NCBI GenBank assembly: GCA_963750065.1
Contig: CAVVPK010000001.1
Span: forward strand, 1-64,000
Origin: CAVSRC01 sp963750065
GTDB lineage: Bacteria > Pseudomonadota > Alphaproteobacteria > Rhizobiales > Kaistiaceae
Reading direction: 5' to 3'
DNA: 64,000 nucleotides
Positions 26,296 through 37,809 of this stretch are shown here, piece after piece. Each line of letters starts with the position of its first letter. Position 1 is the first letter of the stretch. The position numbers and the translations under genes were made by a program. The notes beneath the pieces are model-generated. The model did not search any database. It saw nothing but the letters and a program-made list of their open reading frames with translations, and was not told where the DNA came from.

Positions 26296-26437
26296 GTGGC
26301 TCATTTCCTTTTTCGTGTAACGCGGCAACGCGTCAGCGTGGCCGGCGACCATTCGCCGGCTGTCGTATTCGAGTTTCGCGTTGACTTGAGGAAGGGCCGA
26401 TAGGGCTAGCTGCAGCAAGGCAGAGCAAATCTGGAAC
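26296..26437 (-). promoter_or_regulatory. Leader of cold-shock gene 2 with conserved hairpin
   Basis: Contains an 8-bp hairpin GCCGGCGA / TCGCCGGC (26341-26348, 26353-26360) at the same distance from the start codon as in copy 1, and the 31-bp identical block at 26407-26437. Probably the 5' UTR and promoter-proximal region; exact promoter boxes were not assigned. Confidence 0.5.
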
Positions 26438-26509
26438 GCTCTGTACATGGGGGGCGCGGGCAAGAAGCGCAATGGGCGGGGTGGGGGAGGCGAGGATGGT
26501 GACGTCGTT

Positions 26510-26554
26510 CCCCGGACGCGGTGCAGCGTGAAACGCTGCTCCGCAGATCCGGGG
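26510..26554. repeat. Palindromic intergenic repeat (REP-like)
   Basis: Two-level palindrome: outer arms CCCCGGA (26510-26516) and TCCGGGG (26548-26554), inner arms GCAGCGT (26523-26529) and ACGCTGC (26533-26539). The pattern 'cccggacgc...gcagatccgggg' is a familiar type of intergenic repeat in Bradyrhizobium-like genomes (from memory, not searched). Confidence 0.6.
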
Positions 26555-26663
26555 CCTATTCGGCGCGTAGGTCCCGGTTCAGCAGCGCATCACTTCGTGC
26601 CGCGCTGCGCCCGGGACACGGGCGCCCTGATGGAGCGGAGCGAAATCCGAGAAGGCAGGAGCA

Positions 26664-26690
26664 CCCGCATTGCGCTTCGCTCCATGCGGG
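26664..26690. repeat. Inverted repeat 3' of small zinc-ribbon gene
   Basis: Arms CCCGCAT (26664-26670) and ATGCGGG (26684-26690) around a 13-base loop, immediately downstream of the minus-strand gene at 26701. Preceded by GGAGCGGAGCGAAATCCGAG (26633-26652), part of the same intergenic repeat type, with a diverged second copy near 27254-27330. May also work as a weak terminator. Confidence 0.4.
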
Positions 26691-26700
26691 CCACGGCTTG

Positions 26701-26895
26701 CTAGGCAACCTTTGTGTGAGGGACGTAGTGGTCATGGGCCACGGCGTACCATTGCTCGTGGCCGCAGCTGACGCAGACGTATATCTGATGGTCCGGTTCA
26801 AACTCACGATCGGCTGGTTCAATCAGCTTGAGCCGCAGTTCCCCGCGACAGAGGACGCAATGCGACGCGGGCGCTGGCTGTACGAGGGGGCGCAT
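26701..26895 (-). CDS. Small zinc-ribbon protein
   Basis: 64 residues with two Cys pairs: HCVLC near residue 12 and CVSC near 41, followed by GHEQWYAVAHDHYVPH. Pattern of a zinc ribbon; function unknown. ATG 26895 (MRPLVQPAPASHC) has AAGGAGT 6 bp upstream, which decides the start. It sits at the left edge of the low-GC patch. Confidence 0.7.
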   Translation of the reverse strand: MRPLVQPAPASHCVLCRGELRLKLIEPADREFEPDHQIYVCVSCGHEQWYAVAHDHYVPHTKVA

Positions 26896-27292
26896 AGCGA
26901 ACTCCTTCCGTCCGACTTGCTTCGGAGCGCGAACGGGACACTCAAGAGGGTCCCGATTGGAGAGTTCAAATATTGGAAACCCGAGCGCCTTGGGTCAGCG
27001 CCTCGAACATGGTTAACGTGGACCTTTAATCTGGGCATGTCCACTGTATATCTAGCCCGGGCCAGGAGGCAGCCGTATTGGGTTGTTTCAACAGGCATTG
27101 CGCTTATTCGCCAGGCTGACAAATTCGTTGGCCAGTGACTTCGCCTCTGCGAAAGCGAAGAATTGGCTTGCGGCAAAGACGGCGTGCGCTTTGCCGGGGG
27201 ATAGCGATCCTCCGGCCTCGGCTGCGCCTCGCCGGAGGATGACGGAGGAGGGGATACCGTAGCCCGGCTGGCGCGCAAGCGAAATTCGGGAC
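26896..27292. other. AT-richer gap with repeat units, no confident gene
   Basis: Contains the presumed promoter of the zinc-ribbon gene, a plus-strand reading that ends at 27138 (...YWVVSTGIALIRQADKFVGQ) with some protein-like character but no credible start, and repeat units from 27200 on. I leave the reading uncalled; it may be an eroded gene. Confidence 0.4.
27207..27240. repeat. Palindromic intergenic repeat
   Basis: Perfect 10-bp arms ATCCTCCGGC (27207-27216) and GCCGGAGGAT (27231-27240) with a 14-base spacer, inside a gap next to the low-GC gene pair. Looks like a REP-type unit. Confidence 0.6.
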
Positions 27293-27403
27293 GTGAGAAA
27301 ATTTCTGCATTGCGCTCCGGTTTGTGCGGGCTGCGGGTTGCTTGCTCTGGGGACTCAGTCAGCGGAAGATGGCTACTTGAGCCTCACTTGGCGGGGGTCG
27401 TCA

Positions 27404-28234
27404 GTGCCGAAGAAATCCACAAAGGCGAAGCGAAGACAGCGCCAGCAGGGCACTTCCCAAGGGAGGAATTTCTCGTCGCTCGACCAACATTTTCGCGAAG
27501 GAAAGAGACTCCGTCCGCCTTTCGCCAGATTTGAGGGTAAGCTCGCTATGCGGTCGTGGTATAACGACTGCATTCCGAATATTCTTTGGGCCTGCATCCT
27601 TGCCTCATTTTTGGAGAGAGATGAATGCCTCAAATTGTTTCGAAGTGTTATTTTCAATGTGCGCGAAAAACTCGAACGCCGGAAGGAAATGTTTGTCACT
27701 CACAATTTCATAGCGACGCTGGAAGAAGCAGAATTTGCAACGATGTTTGGCGCCATATTCGCGAACGAAGATGCCCGTAAATATCTGGCGGCGCTTCGTT
27801 TGGTGCAATCGCTGCCCGATCAACGATTGTGGTCGCGGTATCTAGATGAGCCAGATTCCGAGAAGGATTGGCAAATTCTCGCATACGCAGTGGCAGAGAC
27901 TTTTGACCACCAATCCCAGAGATCGACTGATATACGATGGCTCAAATTAATGTATCTGATAATTTGCCAAGAGCGGATGTATTTCGACAAGAAATTTGAC
28001 GAAAGACTAGAAGAATTTCGACTCTACCCTAACAAGGGAGATATGCGTTCTGTTCGACCATCCATCCGCGCAATGGAGATGTCTACTCGGCCGATTGAAT
28101 TGGGCGAAGAGCCAACGTTGAGGGCTGATGGGACGAAGGTCGACTTGCCGCCAAATCACATCGACGCCTTTTGGGAGGAGATGCGAAGAACAACGGATCA
28201 CATTCTTCCCGAGGCCGCGAGGAGTTCCGCCTGA
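27404..28234 (+). CDS. Hypothetical protein, low GC (possible N-terminal part of a split gene)
   Basis: 276 residues from GTG 27404 (VPKKSTKAKRRQRQQ); the frame is open from 27293, but the earlier part overlaps repeat sequence. A basic N-terminal stretch is followed by a largely helical region (DCIPNILWACILASFLERDE, LWSRYLDEPDSEKDWQILAYA). It ends DAFWEEMRRTTDHILPEAARSSA-stop, and the next frame continues with EQGPKELRDEIW..., as if one protein had been split by a frameshift near 28215-28235. Codon use is visibly AT-richer than the flanking core genes, which indicates transfer. Family not recognised. Confidence 0.5.
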   Translation: MPKKSTKAKRRQRQQGTSQGRNFSSLDQHFREGKRLRPPFARFEGKLAMRSWYNDCIPNILWACILASFLERDECLKLFRSVIFNVREKLERRKEMFVTHNFIATLEEAEFATMFGAIFANEDARKYLAALRLVQSLPDQRLWSRYLDEPDSEKDWQILAYAVAETFDHQSQRSTDIRWLKLMYLIICQERMYFDKKFDERLEEFRLYPNKGDMRSVRPSIRAMEMSTRPIELGEEPTLRADGTKVDLPPNHIDAFWEEMRRTTDHILPEAARSSA

Positions 28235-28277
28235 GCAAGGCCCGAAGGAACTCAGGGACGAGATCTGGGCTGTGTCA

Positions 28278-28994
28278 ATGCAGCTTGACGAACATTTTCA
28301 CGCGACAGCCAAGTCGACCGCGCCTGATCCTCGGCATGATGGAGCCTTTGGTCTGGTCTTGTACGCCCTGGCGTTAGTGTTGGACTCGGGCCTCGGGTAC
28401 ACTCAGAATTTGATAGACGGGCGCCTTTTGCTCAGGTCCGTGCTCGAGGCGTTCATAACGCTTCGGTACCTTGCACACGAGGACAAACCTGCACTTTGGT
28501 CGCAATACCGTAGCTATGGCTCCGGTCAGGCGAAACTTACATTCCTGAAGAATATTCAGTTCGATGACGCGCCTCACTTCATCGACATCCCGTTGATGGA
28601 GTTTCTTGCGAATGAAGATATGTGGATGGAGTTCCAAGACGTCGATCTTGGCCACTGGGCAAACCTGAACCTCAGAAAGATGGCCGAAGCTGCCGGAGCC
28701 AAAGATACCTATGACAAGTTTTACGACTGGGCTTCTGGCTATGCGCATGCCCAGTGGGCTTGTGTTCGCGACACTGTGTATGTGAATTGCCTTAACCCGC
28801 TTCATCGGTTCCATCGCATTCCGGCACCGCCACGGGCAAATATGCCGTCAGTTCTTGCGGATGCTTGCAAGTTGGCAAATCGAATGTTGGACGATTTGAA
28901 CCATCTCTACCCGCAGTTTAAGCCAAGAATTGTTTGGCATAAGGAGGTCAAGCCGGTTCCGAGTGCCTCAAGTTCAGCCGGCGCCGGCATCTGA
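28278..28994 (+). CDS. DUF5677-like protein (possibly C-terminal part of a split gene)
   Basis: 238 residues from ATG 28278 (MQLDEHFHATAKS). The block LIDGRLLLRSVLEAFITLRYLAHED is typical of DUF5677-type all-helical proteins of unknown function; the C-terminal part reads YDWASGYAHAQWACVRD and ANRMLDDLNHLYPQFKP. The coding frame is open to 28128, overlapping the previous gene in another frame, and the residues just before the ATG (PKELRDEIWAVS) look coding, so the true N-terminus may lie in the upstream ORF. No clear ribosome-binding site for 28278. Low GC, like its neighbour. Confidence 0.55.
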   Translation: MQLDEHFHATAKSTAPDPRHDGAFGLVLYALALVLDSGLGYTQNLIDGRLLLRSVLEAFITLRYLAHEDKPALWSQYRSYGSGQAKLTFLKNIQFDDAPHFIDIPLMEFLANEDMWMEFQDVDLGHWANLNLRKMAEAAGAKDTYDKFYDWASGYAHAQWACVRDTVYVNCLNPLHRFHRIPAPPRANMPSVLADACKLANRMLDDLNHLYPQFKPRIVWHKEVKPVPSASSSAGAGI

Positions 28995-29165
28995 TCTGGT
29001 CGTGGATGGCAAGCTTGAGCGTCAAAGACGGTAGAGAACAAGCTGGCGTGTAAGATATTGAACCAGCACGGGATTTCGGCCTCAAAATCTCCCCTCCCTC
29101 CCTTGCCTTCGCCCCCCTGAAACCCTAGATTCCGCCTAGCGTTTCAACCGATTCCCAGGACCGTT

Positions 29166-31916
<2,751 letters not shown>

Positions 31917-32155
31917 GCCGGCGCAGGCGATCGATTCAATTGTAGCGATCGCGGCAAGAAATCCTTCAACAGAATAGGCGACACCCTCTGCCACGCGTCG
32001 GGAAGGGGGGGCTGCATGCGTGAGACCGGTGACAGACGGCCGCCGATATCCGGAATATCGCCAGGAATTGCGGCCCAAATGTCGGCCGCCGCTAACCGAA
32101 AATTGACGACAGAACCTAACCGAATGTTCGGCCATTCCAGACTACATCTGATGCC

Positions 32156-32968
32156 ATGAGGAAAGCGGCGCCGAACCTGGGTTTTGCCGTGCGGCATCCG
32201 TTGCTGACGACACTGGTCGTCGTCATTGCCGTCGATGCAATTTCGCTGAGCGTCGTCGTCGAATCGTTCAGGCTCAGCCACATCGCGCTTTTCCCCCTAG
32301 CGATCATCCTCACTTTGACGCTTCCGCCGATCGGCGTTCTCGCTCTCGTCTATCCCTTGCTCGTGGCGTTCCGCCACCAGACGGAACTGCACGCCGAACT
32401 GGAGCGCCTGGCGCATGTTGATGCGCTCACCGAACTGCCCAACCGGCGCGCCTTCTTCGAGTTTTCCCGCGCCACCGTCAAACGCCAGGCCATCGTCGGC
32501 ACGCCGCTGACTGCGATGATGATCGATGTCGACAGGTTCAAGTCGATCAACGACAGCTTCGGCCACGACCACGGCGACATGGTGCTGAAGCGCATCGCCG
32601 ACACCATCCTGTCGGAAGTGACCGCCGCCGAAGCGCCGCGCTGGATCGTGGCGCGTCTCGGGGGTGAGGAGTTTGTGGCGATGATCGACGGCGTGCCACC
32701 GACGGCGATCGGACGGCTGGCGGAACGCATCTGCAATCAGGTGCATCGCAGCGTCGGCGCCGGCGAACGCCTCGACCCGGTCACCGTCAGCGTCGGCGTC
32801 GCCTTCCGCAAGCCGGGCCAGGGCATCGACAAGCTCTTGAAGGCGGCCGACGACGCCGTCTATGCCGCCAAGCGGGCAGGGCGCGATCGCTGGTCTTTTG
32901 CCGGCGACAACGAGCCGCCAGACGTGGCCGCGCCGCCGGCCGAGATCGCCATGCAGCAGGCGTCCTGA
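32156..32968 (+). CDS. Membrane GGDEF protein (putative diguanylate cyclase)
   Basis: 270 residues: two N-terminal membrane helices (about 15-37 and 43-65), a short coiled linker, then a GGDEF domain with LAHVDALTELPNRRAFF and the active-site loop GGEEF at 169-173, with the metal-binding DVDRFKSIND. The active-site loop is intact, so c-di-GMP synthesis is plausible. No RxxD inhibitory site is present 5 residues upstream of GGEEF (the residues there are APRW). No sensory domain beyond the helices. ATG 32156. Confidence 0.88.
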   Translation: MRKAAPNLGFAVRHPLLTTLVVVIAVDAISLSVVVESFRLSHIALFPLAIILTLTLPPIGVLALVYPLLVAFRHQTELHAELERLAHVDALTELPNRRAFFEFSRATVKRQAIVGTPLTAMMIDVDRFKSINDSFGHDHGDMVLKRIADTILSEVTAAEAPRWIVARLGGEEFVAMIDGVPPTAIGRLAERICNQVHRSVGAGERLDPVTVSVGVAFRKPGQGIDKLLKAADDAVYAAKRAGRDRWSFAGDNEPPDVAAPPAEIAMQQAS

Positions 32969-33098
32969 CGACACACCCGCCGCGCTCGATCGACGGGCGC
33001 CCGAATGTCTACGTGGCCTGCAAACGTGCAGCTTGCCGTCGCGCGCGCGCTGCCGCACATTCGGCCGGCGCGAAATCCGTTCGCGACGCGGGACATCT

Positions 33099-34847
33099 AT
33101 GGATCGCCGACTGACCACCATCCTGGTTGCCGATATCGTTGGGTTCAGCCGCCAGATGGCCGCCGACGAGGAGGGTGTCGTGACGCGGCTGAAGGCGCTG
33201 CGCACCGCAGTCATCGATCCGCGGATCGCCGCCGGCGATGGGCGCTTGATCAAGACCATGGGCGACGGCTTCCTCATCGAGTTTCCCTCCGTTGTGGCAG
33301 CCGTCAGAACGGCAATCGCCATTCAGACCGACATGGGCGAGCGCGGCGCCGGAGATCCCGAAGATCGCCGGCTGCATTTGCGCATGGGCATCAACGTCGG
33401 CGACATCGTTATCGATGGCGATGACATCCTTGGCGACGGCGTCAACATCGCAGCGCGGCTGGAGCCGCTGGCGCCTGCCGGCGGAATCTGCATCTCCCGT
33501 GCCGTGTACGAGCAGGTGCGTGGCAAGGTCGATGCCGACCTGGTGGCGATGGGCGCGCGGCACCTCAAGAACATTCCGGAGCCCGTCGACATCTGGCATA
33601 TCCAGGTCGACAACACCGCAGCCGCATCGGCCGGACCGGCGGCGCAGAGCACCGCGCATCGCCCGCCGGCAGCGGAGCAGCCGTCGGTCGCCGTGCTGCC
33701 CTTCGACAATATGAGCGCCGATCCCGCGCAGGACTACTTCGCCGACGGCATCACCGAGGACATCATCACCGAGCTGTCGCGATTGCCGGCGCTTCTCGTC
33801 ATCGCCCGCAACTCGACCTTCACCTACAAGGGCAAGGCGACCAAGGTCCAGGACGTCTGCCGTGACCTGCGTGTGCGCTACGTTCTGGAAGGCAGCGTTC
33901 GCAAGGCGGGGCAACGGGTTCGGGTGACCGCCCAGCTCATCGACGGCAGTTCGGGCGGGCACGTCTGGGCCGAACGATACGATCGCGACCTTTCCGACAT
34001 TTTCGCCGTGCAGGACGACGTGACCGAGAAGATCGTCCGCGCCCTCGAGGTGCAACTGACCGATATCGAACGCGGTCCGTCATCGCGCGGCAACCCGGAA
34101 GACCTCGAAGCCTACGACTGCGTGTTGCGCGCGCGTGAGCAGTACCGCTTGTTCACCCGGGAGGGGAACGCGGCGGCGCGAGAACTCTACGAAAGGGCGA
34201 TGATGCTCGCCCCAAATTACGCCGAGGGCTATGCGGGGACGGCGGAGACGTATGTACAAGATTGGTTTTTCGGCACTTCCGACAGGCTTGATGACGCCTA
34301 CGCGCTGGCGCAAACGGCCAAACGGCTCAATCCCTCCCTGCCGCTGGTTTATGAGGCGCTCAGCACGGTTCATCAGTTCAGCCGGCAACACGACGAGGCG
34401 CTTGCGGCCGCGAGGCGCTGGGTTGAGGTGGAGCCGGGGGACGCCGAAGCCCATGCCAACCTTGCCGGCGTATTGGTCTTCGCCGGCGAGCCGGAGCAGG
34501 TCGAGGGGCTGATCGTGAAGGCGATGCGCCTGAATCCGTTCTACCCATTTTACTACCCGCTCTATGTCGGGCTTGCACAATTCGCGATGCACCACTTCGC
34601 GGATGCGGTGCAATCGATCAAGCGAAGCGTTACACGCAATCCGCACGCACTGCCGTCGCACTTCTTCCTTGCGGCCGCCTACGGACAGCTTGGGGAGGAT
34701 GCTTTGGCGCACGATGCCCTGGTGGAAGCGCGGCGGATCAATCCCGGTCTTTCGATGGCTCAAATCCGAAAGATCGCGGTATATAGGCGCGCCGAGGACA
34801 CGACGCTTCTGGTCGATGGCCTGCGCAAGGCGGGGCTGAACGACTGA
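33099..34847 (+). CDS. Class III adenylate/guanylate cyclase with C-terminal TPR repeats
   Basis: 582 residues. The N-terminal class III cyclase domain has metal-binding Asp12 (LVADIVGFSR) and Asp56 (MGDGFLIEF) and the block LGDGVNIAARLEPLA. A linker follows, then a TolB-like FlgO-type segment (SVAVLPFDNMSADPAQDYFADGI...) and tetratricopeptide repeats from about residue 350. This architecture is frequent in Bradyrhizobium and Mesorhizobium relatives. It should make cAMP in the cytoplasm; the stimulus is unknown. ATG 33099 fits the conserved N-terminus; the frame open from 32862 overlaps the GGDEF gene. Confidence 0.88.
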   Translation: MDRRLTTILVADIVGFSRQMAADEEGVVTRLKALRTAVIDPRIAAGDGRLIKTMGDGFLIEFPSVVAAVRTAIAIQTDMGERGAGDPEDRRLHLRMGINVGDIVIDGDDILGDGVNIAARLEPLAPAGGICISRAVYEQVRGKVDADLVAMGARHLKNIPEPVDIWHIQVDNTAAASAGPAAQSTAHRPPAAEQPSVAVLPFDNMSADPAQDYFADGITEDIITELSRLPALLVIARNSTFTYKGKATKVQDVCRDLRVRYVLEGSVRKAGQRVRVTAQLIDGSSGGHVWAERYDRDLSDIFAVQDDVTEKIVRALEVQLTDIERGPSSRGNPEDLEAYDCVLRAREQYRLFTREGNAAARELYERAMMLAPNYAEGYAGTAETYVQDWFFGTSDRLDDAYALAQTAKRLNPSLPLVYEALSTVHQFSRQHDEALAAARRWVEVEPGDAEAHANLAGVLVFAGEPEQVEGLIVKAMRLNPFYPFYYPLYVGLAQFAMHHFADAVQSIKRSVTRNPHALPSHFFLAAAYGQLGEDALAHDALVEARRINPGLSMAQIRKIAVYRRAEDTTLLVDGLRKAGLND

Positions 34848-34959
34848 GCACCGGAGTCGCGATGACCTGTGCCGCCTTGCTGAAGCCGGTGAAGGCGCGG
34901 AGCGGCGGCCGCGCCAGACCCCCGCCCCGGACAGCAGTGGAATCGACCAGAAGTCGCGC

Positions 34960-36006
34960 TTAGGGTTGCCGCACCGTGTGGGCCGGTTCGAACTCGGCCT
35001 TGCCGAAGGTATTGGGGTAAGTCGTCGCCATCCATTCATAGGGGTAACCGAGGTTCAGCGGCATGGCGTGCGTGAGCTCTCGGCGAATGTCGTCCGGCAG
35101 GTCGAAATCGCCGGCGACGAGGTTCTCCCCGATCTGATCGACACGGCGGGCACCGACGATCGCAGCGGTGACGCGACGATCGCCAAGCAGCCAGGCGAGC
35201 GCCACCTGGCTCGGCGTACGGTCAAGCTTGCCAGCGATCTCGACGACCAGATCGATCAGCTTCAATGCGTCTTCGAACCAGTAGCGCGGCATGGTGATCG
35301 ACGCCTGAATGCCGATACGTGACTGCGCATCCGGCTGGCTCTGGTCGCGGTACTTGCCGGTCAACATGCCGGCGGCCAGCGGGCTCCAGCAGATCATGCC
35401 GAGGCCCTGATCGTCGCAGGCGGGCAGGATTTCGCGCTCGATATCGCGACGCAGCAGATTGTAGAGGTGCTGGGCCGAGATCAGCGGCTCATAATCCTTG
35501 AACGCGGCGATGCCGTTGGCCTTGGCTATCTGCCAGGCATAGAAGTTGGAGCAGCCGAGATAGCGGACCTTGCCGGCGCTGATCAGGTCGTCGGCGGCGC
35601 GCAAGCTTTCTTCGATCGGCGTATAGGGATCGGGACCGTGGAACTGGTAGAGGTCGATGGTATCGACGTCCATGTCCCTAAGACTGTTCTCGCAAGATTC
35701 GACAATGTGCTTGCGCGACAGGCCGCGCGCGGTTACCGCGGGGTCGCTGGGGAACCAGCACTTGGTGGCGATCACCAGGGAGTCCCGATTGTGCTCCTTG
35801 AGCGCCCGCCCGAGCATCTTCTCGGACTCGCCGCCGCTGTACATGTCGGCGGTATCGATGAAGTTGCCGCCGCCCTCGATGAAGCGCCGCACGATGGCCG
35901 TGGCGGTCTCCTGGTCGCAGCCCCATTCCTTCTGGCCGAAGGTCATCGTGCCGAGGCAGATGCGCGATACGAGCAGGCCGGACCGACCGAGATAGCGGTA
36001 TTTCAT
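34960..36006 (-). CDS. Aldo/keto reductase
   Basis: 348-residue NADPH-dependent (beta/alpha)8 oxidoreductase. Catalytic tetrad visible: Asp and Tyr in FIDTADMYSGGESE, Lys in VIATKCW, His in YQFHGPDP. The late blocks WSPLAAGMLTGKY and the NADPH-binding AIVGARRVDQIGEN are present. ATG 36006 has GAGGAGA 6 bp upstream; a TTG five codons earlier is rejected. The physiological substrate is unknown; distinct in sequence from the second AKR at 37810. Confidence 0.9.
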   Translation of the reverse strand: MKYRYLGRSGLLVSRICLGTMTFGQKEWGCDQETATAIVRRFIEGGGNFIDTADMYSGGESEKMLGRALKEHNRDSLVIATKCWFPSDPAVTARGLSRKHIVESCENSLRDMDVDTIDLYQFHGPDPYTPIEESLRAADDLISAGKVRYLGCSNFYAWQIAKANGIAAFKDYEPLISAQHLYNLLRRDIEREILPACDDQGLGMICWSPLAAGMLTGKYRDQSQPDAQSRIGIQASITMPRYWFEDALKLIDLVVEIAGKLDRTPSQVALAWLLGDRRVTAAIVGARRVDQIGENLVAGDFDLPDDIRRELTHAMPLNLGYPYEWMATTYPNTFGKAEFEPAHTVRQP

Positions 36007-36221
36007 CAGTTCTCTCCTCAACAGGCATGAGCGGCGAGCGACGCCCTCGCAGGATTGAGCGGTGTGATGGAGCGAGGCGGCGTCGCGATTTGGGGCAGGG
36101 GATCGATCGGGTGTGTGGAGCGGAACCTTAGCGCCGTCGCGCCGTCAGGCAAACCTCCGCAAGAAACCACGCCGAGTTACGCCGGCCATGCAGGTGGCTT
36201 CCTGGGCTCCGCTCTTTTGCC

Positions 36222-36716
36222 TCAATGTCTCTCCCTTGCCTCCATCGGTAGGACGGTGCCCCATTGCGTTTCTTTGGCTGGCCCCACGATACGGAATCCC
36301 AGCTTCTCGTATACCGAGATCGCCCTCTTGTTTTTTGGGCTCGGGTCGGTCGCCAGAACCGGAACCCCCTGTCCATACAATTCTTGCATACGCTGCTGGA
36401 TAAACCCCCTGCCGTGGCCTTTTCCGATCATGTCGAGTTCGCCGATGTATTGGTCGATCCCCCGGGATTTTTCGGGAAGATAGTCGAAATGATGCTGTGG
36501 CCACCCATGCACGGCATAATCCTGCATATAGGCAAATGGCCTTTCACCAAACGAGACGATCCAGCGCGACACGCGGGGGTCAGCCAGTTTCTCTTCGTCA
36601 AAGGGAGCGTCGCTATTCCACCAAAGGCTGACATGCGGAGCCTTTTGCCAACCTGCCAAAAGGCCGAGGTCGGCCATCGTCGCAGCGCGGAAGCGATAGG
36701 GCACAATTTCCGTCAT
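36222..36716 (-). CDS. GNAT acetyltransferase, AAC(6')-like
   Basis: 164 residues. YRFRAATMADLGLLAGWQKAPH starts a GNAT fold; the acyl-CoA loop is GIDQYIGELDMIGKGHGRGF, and PSPKNKRAISVYEKLGFRIVG forms the C-terminal strand-helix. This arrangement is like the aminoglycoside 6'-N-acetyltransferase branch that also includes many unassigned chromosomal enzymes; resistance cannot be inferred. ATG 36716 with GGAG 7-8 bp upstream is preferred over the ATG at 36752. Confidence 0.8.
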   Translation of the reverse strand: MTEIVPYRFRAATMADLGLLAGWQKAPHVSLWWNSDAPFDEEKLADPRVSRWIVSFGERPFAYMQDYAVHGWPQHHFDYLPEKSRGIDQYIGELDMIGKGHGRGFIQQRMQELYGQGVPVLATDPSPKNKRAISVYEKLGFRIVGPAKETQWGTVLPMEARERH

Positions 36717-36787
36717 TCGAGCACTCCAGGTCGCCGCGCAAATGGCCGCCATGAGCCCGGAGCCGTCATCCGAATGTTTCGCTCAGT

Positions 36788-37708
36788 TTATTGATCCCGA
36801 CCGTAGTCCCGGTTCGCAGGATCCCTGATGAAATCGATGAAGGCGCGGAGCGGCGCCGGCGCCAAGCGTCGCCCTGGATAATAGAGGAAGGGGCCGGAGA
36901 AGCTCTCCCACCAGTCTTCGAGGACCGGCTCGAGCGCGCCACTGCCGAAATAGGGGCGCAACCAGTCCTCGAACAGCGACGTGATGCCGGCACCGGCGAC
37001 TGCCGCCTCGACCATCAGATCGGTTCCGCCGCCGGCCGTCACAATCAGCGGCCCGGTGGGGTCGACGCGCACGACCTCGCCATCGTGCTCGAACTCCCAG
37101 GTCGTCGTCGCGCGCCCCAGGAAATGGGTGCACAGGCAGGCATGGTCGAGCAGGTCGCGCGGATGCTCGGGTCGACCGTGATGATCGAGATAAGCGGGGG
37201 CTGCGGCCGTGGCGAAGCGCTGGGTCCGTGGTCCGATCGGCACCGCGATCATGTCCTGCTCCAGCCGCTCGTCGTAGCGGATGCCGGCGTCGCAGCCGGC
37301 CGCGATCACGTCGACGAAGCTCTCCTCGGTGACGATCTCCAGGCGGATGTCGGGATAGGCGGCGAGGAAACGCGGCACGATAGCGGGCAGCACCAGCCGC
37401 GCCGCGCTGACCGGCACGTTGAGCCGCAGCGTGCCGGCCGGCCGGTCACGGTAGGTGTTGACCACGTCGAGGGCCGACTCCACCTCGCTGAGCGCCGGGC
37501 CGAGGCGCTCCAGCAGGCCCTGACCTGCCTCGGTCGGAACGACGCTGCGGGTCGTCCGGTTCAGCAGGCGGACGCCGAGCTGCGCCTCCAGGCGGCGCAC
37601 CGCCTCGCTCAAGCGTGACGCACTTGCCCCGGTGAGGCGGGCACCATCCCGAAAGCCCCCGGCGCGCGCCACCACCACAAAAGCGTTCAGATCCGACAAG
37701 TCGCGCAT
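36788..37708 (-). CDS. LysR-family transcriptional regulator
   Basis: 306 residues. The N-terminal winged helix has LNAFVVVARAGGFRDGARLTGASASRLSEAVRRLE; the ligand-binding domain begins TLRLNVPVSAARLVLPAIV. It is divergent from the aldo/keto reductase at 37810 with a 101-bp gap, the classic arrangement for a LysR regulator and its target, so it probably controls that gene. Confidence 0.92.
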   Translation of the reverse strand: MRDLSDLNAFVVVARAGGFRDGARLTGASASRLSEAVRRLEAQLGVRLLNRTTRSVVPTEAGQGLLERLGPALSEVESALDVVNTYRDRPAGTLRLNVPVSAARLVLPAIVPRFLAAYPDIRLEIVTEESFVDVIAAGCDAGIRYDERLEQDMIAVPIGPRTQRFATAAAPAYLDHHGRPEHPRDLLDHACLCTHFLGRATTTWEFEHDGEVVRVDPTGPLIVTAGGGTDLMVEAAVAGAGITSLFEDWLRPYFGSGALEPVLEDWWESFSGPFLYYPGRRLAPAPLRAFIDFIRDPANRDYGRDQ

Positions 37709-37809
37709 TGTTCGTAATCCCGCACAGTCTGTGCAGTTTGTAGCCGGTTATCGTGCGTACGGACAACGCCTAGTTATCGGGTGCATCTCGAGCCAGAAGG
37801 AAGCCATTC

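Noticed and set aside
26296..26472. N-terminal extension of the second cold-shock protein through its leader
   Set aside because: The leader is conserved at DNA level with copy 1, where it reads in a different frame, and the ribosome-binding site fits ATG 26295.
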